32,410 nt of DNA from a virus, in IMG/VR virus record IMGVR_UViG_3300009420_000047, positions 1 to 32,410 of that record; one strand, 5' to 3'. Shown here one piece after another: positions 25,672-32,410 of this stretch (the stretch's first letter is position 1; each line of letters opens with the position of its first letter). The notes beneath the pieces were generated by a model. It worked only from the letters and a program-made list of their open reading frames with translations. It was not told the origin of the DNA and ran no database searches. Both the position numbers and the translations under genes were made by a program.

Positions 25672-26121
25672 TTAAGATATAGCGGCTGTGTTTGTTTGAG
25701 AATTAAAGAACAATGCTAGATCGCCTCCATTGTTGAAAGGGTTGATAGAGAGTTGAATTTCTACTAAAATACCGTTTTCTCTGGGGTATGCATGTACTGT
25801 ATTAACTTGGATGCGTGGATCTAAAGCACATACTCGTCTAAGTTCGTCTTTCAATGCTGTTTGAACGTCTGCTGTATTAGGCTCAAAGATAAAATCCCAT
25901 AAAGTTGTACCGTAACTAGGTTGCCCTACTTTTTCACCTTTACGAATATTAAGTGCATTGACTAAATCTTGTATAACGAGTTGTTCGTCTGTCAGTTTAA
26001 ACTTTTTACCAAAGACTATAGGATTAGTAATTCCGTTTGCTTGTCCGTCTATTCCAGGTGGAGGATTAACTGTTCTAGCCTTATTAGCGTTAATTGTTGA
26101 GAATCCTACGTATGTTGACAT
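25672..26121 (-). CDS. 25: Baseplate wedge protein gp25-like (lysozyme-fold family)
   Basis: A 149-residue protein of the GPW/gp25 family. Key features are NPIVFGKKFKLTDEQ, then QDLVNALNIRKGEKVGQPSY at about residues 51-70 with the usual GxRxxxPxYG-like turn, followed by GTTLWDFIFEPNTAD and a C-terminal half with ELRRVCALDPRIQV. The T4 protein has 132 residues, so length fits. gp25 is part of the wedge core with gp6 and gp53 and sits where wedge meets sheath. Despite the family name it is structural here. No classical Shine-Dalgarno sequence precedes the ATG; instead a TATAAATA box ends five bases upstream (see 26127-26134). It is separated from the gp5-like gene by 15 bases. Confidence 0.92.
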   Translation of the reverse strand: MSTYVGFSTINANKARTVNPPPGIDGQANGITNPIVFGKKFKLTDEQLVIQDLVNALNIRKGEKVGQPSYGTTLWDFIFEPNTADVQTALKDELRRVCALDPRIQVNTVHAYPRENGILVEIQLSINPFNNGGDLALFFNSQTNTAAIS

Positions 26122-26126
26122 AATAC

Positions 26127-26134
26127 TATTTATA
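26127..26134 (-). promoter_or_regulatory. Perfect T4 late promoter box TATAAATA, five bases before gp25
   Basis: The minus strand reads TATAAATA then GTATT then ATG. It is an exact match to the T4 late consensus in a 15-base intergenic gap. The five-base spacing predicts transcription starting at about the A of the ATG, which would give a leaderless gp25 message. That fits the lack of a ribosome binding site, but no transcript data are available here. Confidence 0.5.
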
Positions 26135-26136
26135 CC

Positions 26137-29100
26137 CTACTTTAGTTTCCAAGTTCCTACCTGATCCCAATACCAATAGCCGCCACCGCCACCATAGCCG
26201 CCTTGTCCCATCTCATTTCCTGGATTAACATCACCGTAAAACTCGCCACTCTGTGCGGCACCACCGACCATACCGTCTGTAATACCTCCAGTAATTGCTT
26301 CTACTGTATTTTCTGGGACGTTTGCTCCTTCATCTACGATCTCATATATAGGCTCAATAAATGTTTTTGTAGTAGTTGCTATAATATCTGAATATGTATC
26401 TGAAGTATATTGGCCAGTAAAGTCATTTTGATTATACGGGTCAAGTCTGAAGTCATCTCCAGTTGGAGCAACATCATTTGATTCACTATTAATTGCTTGA
26501 TTTTTAGTACTATCAGATGCACTTTGCAATACTTTTTCAATATCACTAAATGGGTCAGTTGCTGGGGAAGGTTGAGGAGGAGTAACAATGCTTCCTGCAA
26601 TATTTTCTTTTGCAGATTCAACTTTATTAATCAATGATAACAATGCTGGGCTAGTTGCCGCTGATTGATACATTGATTCGGCAGCCGCTATTTCAGCAGA
26701 GCCTGCTGGGAAGTTTGATTGTGCCGCAAAGACTGCTCTTTGTTTCTCTGCAACATCTTTTTGCATTGCATTTAATTTTTTAATGTCTCCACTTAAATCT
26801 TTTCTTAGTTGCTGTAGTGCCATTACAGAAGACACTGCTCCTGCTGAAATTTCACCCAATAAGTTTGGTCTAGGTATAATTGGATTACCTAATACGTTAT
26901 CAATCAGAGATGTTAGAGATGTTCTATCATACGTGTTGATTGCTACAGTAGGCAATTTAATAGTAGAGCCTCCACCTGCAGTTAATGAAGATAATGCTGA
27001 TTCTAATGCGGCAGCCGCACCAGGACTCAATGAACTTGAAAGTCCTCCAGTGACTGAACCTAATTTATCAATTGCACCTAATGCAGATTTTCCTGCTTTA
27101 ATTGCTCCACCAATATCAGTTCCTGAGAATGCTTTTGAGGCAACATTTGATAGAGAACTAGTTACGCCTCCTATTCCGTCTGCTATTGCATTGACTGATC
27201 CTTTAGCATTGTTAATAACACTTGACCCTAGCTTTTGTCCACCTGGTAAGTTACTTACACCAGATGCAATAGTGCTTGAGATTGTTGCAGTGGCTCCACG
27301 TTGAACTTTAGTTGCGGCATTCTGCAATGTATTTGTTTGAGTCAATGATGTAACACTAGAAGAAACACTCCTGACATCTGAGACTGCATTGTTGATAGCT
27401 CCTAATGCGCCGCTTGGTGCTTTGTTTGCTATTCCTGCTACTGCTCCAGTTACTGATGATACTGCTCCAGATGCAATACTTGTTGCACTGTTTACTGCAC
27501 CTGATGCAGTTGTTAATTGACTTGCGACTCCGCCTAATGCTCCGGCTCCAACTGAGGCTGCCAAGTCTCCTGTAATAGAACTTGGGTCTGCTAAGTCTAA
27601 TGCACTCATACCTGAACTTGCACCTGATACTTTTGCCGCGGCTTCTCCTGCAATTGCAGTTAAGTCTTGTGGTACACCAGCTTTTAGTTTACCAAACGAT
27701 GCAGTGATCGATTTGAATGATGATGCCGCCGCCCCTATATTTAAATCTAATCCAATACCAGTTCCAGGAAATGCTCCGCCGAGTGTGTTTAGTGCTTTAG
27801 TAACTCCACCTACAGCTCCTGATAGTTGTGATGTTACAACTGCTTGTGCACCAGACTTCATTGAATTTAAAACATCTTGTCCTCCGCCAGTGATAGCTCC
27901 TGCTATTCCTCCTGAGGTAGATTTGTTAATTATACCGGATACTGTTTTAACATTGTCTCCGAGATTTCCACCTGCACTTTTAGAAGTTAGTACACCTGAT
28001 ACTACACTGCCTAATCCACCTGATGCTTCTTTTCCTGTGATCGCACCTACAGTCTGTAATGCTTTTTGTCCTTTTTGTAATGTTTGTACAACACCCTTTG
28101 CTTGTGATGAGGTTGAACCTACATATTGCTCAACTGAACTAACTCCACCTTTACCTGTAAATGCTGAGTTGGGTAATACATTGCTAGGCACTGCTCCTTT
28201 AATAGCATTTACTGCGGAGCCTCCTACGTTAGCAGAAACTAAAGTATTCACTAGTGTGTCTGCACCTGGTTTAAGTATTCCGCCTGCAGACATCTGAGAT
28301 GGTGTCTGTCCAAATTTGCCTAAAGTCAATGATGATGCTGAAGATGCCACACCACTTACTGAGTTTGTTAGTCCGGCTACTGCTCCGCCTACACTATCAC
28401 CTATGGCTTTAGATGCCACGCCTGCAAGTAATGTTGTTGTAGCATTTTTATCTAATGCACTACTAATAGCACCTACTTCTGAAATGCTAGATGCCGCAGT
28501 AGGGCTGACTGGTGGACCAGCGACGCCTAAATCACCGATGTTACTGTTTAAATTAGTTAAACTACCAGACGGTGCTTCGGGTAACGAACCTTCTGCACTA
28601 GGATCTACTTGTACATCTGCACCTTGATTAGCATTCATCCATGGCATGTGAGCAGGTGCACGTGAAGTAATACTCGGAATTTTAGCAAGTGCGGCCGCCC
28701 AGCCAACTGTCTCATCAAACAATGTATCTGGATGCATAATAATATCTATTGGCTCTACTACTTCTGGAGTTAAACTTGCGGCTCCGTCGTTTAAATGTAT
28801 TTTTGAACCTTCGTTGAAAATCTCTGCCGCAGATTTAATTCCTACTTGGCCTGTTGCTTCTAATGCTAGTGCGGCGTCTGCTTTTATCTTTAAATTTTGT
28901 AGTGTATATAGACTATAGTCTTCTCCTACTCGTTGACTAAATGCTTTGTCTGCATTGAGAGTAGTATTTTCTGATGAGTTGATGTTTACATTTTTACCAC
29001 TTAAGTTAAGTGTCTCATCTGCATGTAAGTTAAGATCACCTTGTGTACGTACATTAACTGAGTTAGTAGCAAAGATATCAACTGTGCCTTCTTTACCTAA

Positions 29101-30021
29101 TTCAATATATGTTTGTCCATTTGAATGCAAGATAGATAACATCTGTCCGTCATCACTCATTAGTATTTGATGTCCTAATGCAGTACGCAATCTGATTAAC
29201 TGATCTCTACCGATGATATCTCCGTCATCCATAACAAGTGAGTGTCCGCCACGTCTTGTTACGACTCTATAATTTTCTGGAGCTAAGTCTAATTTACTTG
29301 CAATATCTTCATCAGTTAATCCGCCTTGATACACAGGACGACCCGGAGTGCTTACACCCCAACCTACTCTACTTGATGCTTCTCTTGTTGCACTTGTACT
29401 GATAGGACCTCTGTACTTGTCTCTGAGGATGCCCTGCTGTTGCATAATAGATGCAGTATAACTATGTACGGGTTTAGCATCTGTAAGATAACTTGTACTA
29501 TCTGCAATGTCCGGGTTATTAACATTAATGTTTGTTGTTGGAAGTCTAGGGGCTCCTGCATATGAAGATGCTTCACCTTCATTAAGAGTTACATTGTCTG
29601 AAGAACCTACAGCAGGTATCATTGATAGTGTTTCTGCTTTAGGTGCAGATCCTATATAGAATCCATAATTAGGATCACCATTAACAAATATACAGATGAC
29701 TTGAGTTAATTTATCCGGTGGTGCGTTCCATTGGCCATATGAACTTGGATTGGCTGTATATTCTCCAAAATCATCAGGTCCGCCGATAGCCTCAGTGTTA
29801 CCAAAGAAAGTGGCAAGTCTGCTTACGTAAACCCAATTGTCTTGGTTGTAAGCGTTTTTGTCTAAGTTTTCTGATAGGTAAACTGCGATTCTACCTTGAT
29901 GTGTAGGGTCAACTGTACTCATTACCGTTGCAATAACCGGTACTTCAATAACAGATGCTACTCCAGCACCAGGCAGATTTTTCTTTAGTTTGCCTCTAGG
30001 CTTAAAAACATCTTTACTCAT
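26137..30021 (-). CDS. 5: Baseplate hub spike protein gp5-like, without lysozyme domain, with long Ala/Gly/Ser extension
   Basis: A 1294-residue protein. Residues ~25-130 form the gp5/VgrG OB-fold (VIATVMSTVDPTHQGRIAVY, later VICIFVNGDPNYGFYIG). Residues ~255-415 are beta-helix-like: RRGGHSLVMDDG, IRLRTALGHQILMSDDG, then short regular turns such as GTVDIFATNSVNVRTQGDLN. The lysozyme domain that T4 gp5 carries between these parts is absent; only about 120 residues of linker are there. An APAHMPWMN motif follows near 448. Residues ~480-1050 are a low-complexity Ala/Gly/Ser/Val/Thr stretch with sporadic Lys. A probable coiled-coil (LRKDLSGDIKKLNAMQKDVA) comes next, then an acidic tail ending GGYGGGGGYWYWDQ. 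The start has AAGGA five bases upstream, inside the end of the previous gene. Confidence 0.87.
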   Translation of the reverse strand: MSKDVFKPRGKLKKNLPGAGVASVIEVPVIATVMSTVDPTHQGRIAVYLSENLDKNAYNQDNWVYVSRLATFFGNTEAIGGPDDFGEYTANPSSYGQWNAPPDKLTQVICIFVNGDPNYGFYIGSAPKAETLSMIPAVGSSDNVTLNEGEASSYAGAPRLPTTNINVNNPDIADSTSYLTDAKPVHSYTASIMQQQGILRDKYRGPISTSATREASSRVGWGVSTPGRPVYQGGLTDEDIASKLDLAPENYRVVTRRGGHSLVMDDGDIIGRDQLIRLRTALGHQILMSDDGQMLSILHSNGQTYIELGKEGTVDIFATNSVNVRTQGDLNLHADETLNLSGKNVNINSSENTTLNADKAFSQRVGEDYSLYTLQNLKIKADAALALEATGQVGIKSAAEIFNEGSKIHLNDGAASLTPEVVEPIDIIMHPDTLFDETVGWAAALAKIPSITSRAPAHMPWMNANQGADVQVDPSAEGSLPEAPSGSLTNLNSNIGDLGVAGPPVSPTAASSISEVGAISSALDKNATTTLLAGVASKAIGDSVGGAVAGLTNSVSGVASSASSLTLGKFGQTPSQMSAGGILKPGADTLVNTLVSANVGGSAVNAIKGAVPSNVLPNSAFTGKGGVSSVEQYVGSTSSQAKGVVQTLQKGQKALQTVGAITGKEASGGLGSVVSGVLTSKSAGGNLGDNVKTVSGIINKSTSGGIAGAITGGGQDVLNSMKSGAQAVVTSQLSGAVGGVTKALNTLGGAFPGTGIGLDLNIGAAASSFKSITASFGKLKAGVPQDLTAIAGEAAAKVSGASSGMSALDLADPSSITGDLAASVGAGALGGVASQLTTASGAVNSATSIASGAVSSVTGAVAGIANKAPSGALGAINNAVSDVRSVSSSVTSLTQTNTLQNAATKVQRGATATISSTIASGVSNLPGGQKLGSSVINNAKGSVNAIADGIGGVTSSLSNVASKAFSGTDIGGAIKAGKSALGAIDKLGSVTGGLSSSLSPGAAAALESALSSLTAGGGSTIKLPTVAINTYDRTSLTSLIDNVLGNPIIPRPNLLGEISAGAVSSVMALQQLRKDLSGDIKKLNAMQKDVAEKQRAVFAAQSNFPAGSAEIAAAESMYQSAATSPALLSLINKVESAKENIAGSIVTPPQPSPATDPFSDIEKVLQSASDSTKNQAINSESNDVAPTGDDFRLDPYNQNDFTGQYTSDTYSDIIATTTKTFIEPIYEIVDEGANVPENTVEAITGGITDGMVGGAAQSGEFYGDVNPGNEMGQGGYGGGGGYWYWDQVGTWKLK

Positions 30022-30023
30022 TA

Positions 30024-32330
30024 TTATCCTTTGTCATCGTCTGGGTCTGACTGAAATAGTCCACCAAAGAAGTCTCCTACTTTTCCGAAGCTGCCTTCAC
30101 CGTCTGATCCACCTCCAGTAAAGAATTTAGCGTCTTCTGTTGTCTCTGATTTTTTCTCGTTTTCACCTATTACTATTGGTGTTTCACCTTCTGCATTAGT
30201 ATCTTCCTTTCTAGGATCACTATCTTTATCTACATTTTCATCTGGGAACGTGTTTATCACACAAGATAAATCTTGTATAAATTTCCCTTCTGAAAATGTG
30301 CTGGTAATAGTTATTAATTTATAACTCACGCCAACAATCGTGTCTGCTATCCATGCAGGGTATTTAAAAAACGCTATTGAATCATTGATGTTCAGAGTAC
30401 CTGTTGTATCATCATAGTCTATTGCTTCTTTAAAGTCAATTTCAATAAAAACTTGTCCACCATTAGAACTTACTCTAAAACCGTCGTTGCCGTAAAATCT
30501 TTGATAGACATCATCAGGTCCACCTCTATGTTCTTGTATGAGAAAGTCTGGGTCACCCATTAATTTAATCTTTGCTGTTGCATATGAATCAGGTGAATAT
30601 AAACTTGTAACATATTGATTCTGTGATGCTTTTCCGCCACCTAAACTATTTAATCTAGGAGCTCCTGATGGGTTTTGATTTGGTGCTATAGGTGTCTGTT
30701 GACTACCACCAGTGCCTACGCCATCTTCATTTAAGTTGGTATTACCTAATACTTCATTATAGAATAAGTTATCTAACTGTTGTTGATAGGATAAGATTTC
30801 TCTGTTTTCACCAGTCCACCAGTATTCATATCTTTTGTGAGGTCCGTAGTAATCCACGCCAGCGTTTGTAGCAATAGAAGTAATTACAGGAGTTTCATAT
30901 TTTTCTATTCTAAACGTTGTCACATATGCCCAATCTGCAAGAATTGAATCCCATTTAGCACCAGAGATAACAGGGGTTACTTTATACCATGAAACTCTTG
31001 TATCACTGTTTGGGTCAACACTTTCTTGTTCTTTAGTTTCTAAATTAGGTTTTGCTTTGCTTTTATAGATAACTTGCATCGCATCATATATGTATGAACT
31101 GCCCTTAAGAATTTCATCAAAAATTTCTATGTATGTCGTATCTGCAGGGAAAGATATCTTACGTTTTGCATCATCTGGAACTGCTTTTGCACTTTCTGCA
31201 TCAGTTGCTTCTAATGTACTGTTTATGTCATCAACATACCATTTACTTTTATCAGTATCAGTAGGTAAAACAAGATTTGCTTTTTCAATTGCTTCAACAC
31301 CGTCACCTATATATTCTACCTTAAACTCATTTGCAAATTCTCTTACGCCATTTTCAACGCACCACTGTTCAAATGTGTTTAACTGTGTAAACAGACCATT
31401 TTCACCTTGTATTGCTTCATCAAACGTTCCTCCTCCTACTGTTTTAGTAGTGAAGATTCTTCCTCTTTTTGTTCCAAATGCTTTGCCAGGAGATAGAGCA
31501 ACTCCTTGTAGTTTATATGTTGTGGCTCCACCATCAATTGTAAATTTGACTCCTGTAATACTAATATCATAGTACACTTGAAACAATGAATTACCTGATG
31601 CATTAGGATCAATTGGTCCACCTTCAAATTCTATATTACCGTCTGCTAGTTCACCTTGGCCGTCATAGCCTAAAAATTTCACACCCAATACAAAAAATTG
31701 TCTACTTGGGTTATTAATGCTTCCTTCACCTGAATAACCAGAGTCTTGTGAATATTGTTGTAAATCATCACTGGCTTGTTTTAACTTTGTATTAAATGAA
31801 AAACCATAAGGTTCTATAATGTCAAACTTTACTGAGTATACATTTGTAGATGACTGAGTTGCTTCTCCGGATACTGCTTGTTCTAATTTAAGATTGTCTA
31901 TATAAAAATCCCAATCAAAGCCCGGTGCTCTTTGTGATGTATTGTTATTGATTCCACCTGATTGAGCAATAAGATATGCTCCGGCACCACCTGTTTCCCC
32001 TGTTGCGGATGACAGTGTGTTGATATCTCTTCTACCGCCCGCATTAAATGCATCATATGCATCTGGGGTAATCATATACAAACTAAGTTGATATGTATAA
32101 GATGACAATGCACCTAATGGATTTTTTAAACGTCTGCCTGGAGCATCTGTATTTGCAGTGTTTGCATTTGATTGTGCGTTGCCATCTCCGGCATTATTAG
32201 CACTGTTTTTTGATTCAGTCCCTTGAGTCTTTTTTAACTGAGATTCTTGTGCCGCATTAGGAGGAGATCCAAGATTACTTCCTGCTCCAGTGGTTTGGTC
32301 GTCTTTTACTTGATTTTCATCGATTGGCAT
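30024..32330 (-). CDS. Virion structural protein, candidate baseplate hub component (768 aa)
   Basis: The first ~68 residues are disordered-looking (Gln, Asn, Ser, Gly rich). The folded part begins PLGALSSYTYQLSLYMITP, a motif I recall from structural proteins beside gp5 in marine T4-like phages. Later landmarks are DIIEPYGFSFNTKLKQASDD (~170-190) and YYGPHKRYEYWWTGENREI (~510). Near 680 is ITITSTFSEGKFIQDLSCVI, a pattern common at the end of phage hub proteins of the gp27/gpD kind. The C-terminus is acidic and glycine-rich. It lies two bases upstream of the gp5-like spike gene, which supports a hub role binding the spike. I do not assign gp27, since sequence similarity to it is not evident and the length is about twice that of T4 gp27. 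The ATG overlaps the preceding stop by one base. Confidence 0.78.
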   Translation of the reverse strand: MPIDENQVKDDQTTGAGSNLGSPPNAAQESQLKKTQGTESKNSANNAGDGNAQSNANTANTDAPGRRLKNPLGALSSYTYQLSLYMITPDAYDAFNAGGRRDINTLSSATGETGGAGAYLIAQSGGINNNTSQRAPGFDWDFYIDNLKLEQAVSGEATQSSTNVYSVKFDIIEPYGFSFNTKLKQASDDLQQYSQDSGYSGEGSINNPSRQFFVLGVKFLGYDGQGELADGNIEFEGGPIDPNASGNSLFQVYYDISITGVKFTIDGGATTYKLQGVALSPGKAFGTKRGRIFTTKTVGGGTFDEAIQGENGLFTQLNTFEQWCVENGVREFANEFKVEYIGDGVEAIEKANLVLPTDTDKSKWYVDDINSTLEATDAESAKAVPDDAKRKISFPADTTYIEIFDEILKGSSYIYDAMQVIYKSKAKPNLETKEQESVDPNSDTRVSWYKVTPVISGAKWDSILADWAYVTTFRIEKYETPVITSIATNAGVDYYGPHKRYEYWWTGENREILSYQQQLDNLFYNEVLGNTNLNEDGVGTGGSQQTPIAPNQNPSGAPRLNSLGGGKASQNQYVTSLYSPDSYATAKIKLMGDPDFLIQEHRGGPDDVYQRFYGNDGFRVSSNGGQVFIEIDFKEAIDYDDTTGTLNINDSIAFFKYPAWIADTIVGVSYKLITITSTFSEGKFIQDLSCVINTFPDENVDKDSDPRKEDTNAEGETPIVIGENEKKSETTEDAKFFTGGGSDGEGSFGKVGDFFGGLFQSDPDDDKG

Positions 32331-32410
32331 TAGATACCTAGCACACGTTTAAGAGTATCCATTCTAGGAACAAATATATTAACACCTGTTTTAAAATTAA
32401 AGTATGGATC
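32330..32410 (-). CDS. C-terminal end of an upstream structural gene (partial)
   Basis: The minus strand is open from the right edge for 26 codons, with product DPYFNFKTGVNIFVPRMDTL followed by KRVLGI, and stops at a TAA (32332-32330) sharing its last A with the next ATG. Codon use and the TAATG junction fit a real gene end in the same operon. Too little remains for identification. A baseplate gene such as gp53 would fit the usual order in marine relatives, but that is only a guess from position. Confidence 0.65.
   Translation of the reverse strand, partial: DPYFNFKTGVNIFVPRMDTLKRVLGI

Noticed and set aside
25658-25672. Short inverted repeat after gp25 (plus strand AAAACCGACGATTTT) as a terminator
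   Set aside because: The stem is six pairs with one G-U and mostly A-U pairs, the loop is three bases, and no clean U-tract follows. It is too weak to call, though its place just before a late promoter box is suggestive.
26783-27304. Plus-strand ORF of 173 codons
   Set aside because: Same cause as above; the minus-strand frame is a recognisable virion protein and all neighbouring genes are on the minus strand.
27704-28297. Long plus-strand ORF of 197 codons opposite the spike gene
   Set aside because: It is the antisense shadow of the Ala/Gly/Ser-rich part of the gp5-like gene. Its proline-rich product follows directly from that codon bias, and it has no ribosome binding site or gene neighbour on the plus strand.
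29200-29640. Lysozyme domain expected in a gp5 homologue
   Set aside because: The ~120 residues between OB-fold and beta-helix are low in hydrophobic content and have no recognisable Glu-Asp-Thr lysozyme pattern.
31090-31572. Plus-strand ORF of 160 codons opposite the 768-residue protein
   Set aside because: Antisense to a well-supported structural gene, with no recognisable protein features.
1-32410. tRNA genes, CRISPR arrays, insertion sequences, integrase or attachment sites
   Set aside because: None is visible; nearly every base is within a structural gene, and the repeats found are protein-level modules inside one ORF.

Overview
The window is a piece of the late structural region of an AT-rich, T4-like marine myovirus (tailed phage). 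Every real gene lies on the minus strand, so the operon reads from high to low coordinates. The evidence is a syntenic set of baseplate genes: a gp5-type hub spike, a gp25-type lysozyme-fold wedge protein, a long gp6-type wedge protein, and then tail or fibre proteins whose sequence motifs I recall from marine T4-like phages of cyanobacteria and SAR11. The low GC content fits a Prochlorococcus or Pelagibacter host, but nothing in the window fixes the host. There are no tRNAs, integrases, IS elements or CRISPR arrays.

Layout in order of transcription: the last 26 codons of an upstream gene (32330-32410); a 768-residue virion protein, probably part of the hub (30024-32330); a 1294-residue gp5-like spike protein (26137-30021); gp25 (25672-26121); gp6 (22258-25623); one giant 6419-residue virion protein that takes up about 60 percent of the window (2983-22242); a small 46-residue ORF (2827-2967); a 206-residue structural protein (2207-2827); a fibre-like protein now split by a frameshift into 263- and 138-codon parts (2175 to 960); and the first 314 codons of another tail protein running off the left edge (944 to 1). 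Intergenic gaps are tiny, mostly 2-50 bases, with 1-base stop/start overlaps at two junctions. Four gaps contain a T4-type late promoter box, GATAAATA or TATAAATA.

How the genes fit together: gp6 and gp25 should build the wedges of the baseplate, gp5 and the 768-residue protein the central hub and spike, and the genes after gp6 the baseplate periphery and host-contact structures. The most striking object is the giant protein. It reads as a mosaic with a conserved marine-phage core. Into that core are set two apparent seven-bladed beta-propellers (one FG-GAP/integrin-like, one BNR-like) and about fourteen copies of an ~75-residue beta-rich module. At least one copy sits inside each propeller. 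I see no non-structural or defence system hidden in the window.
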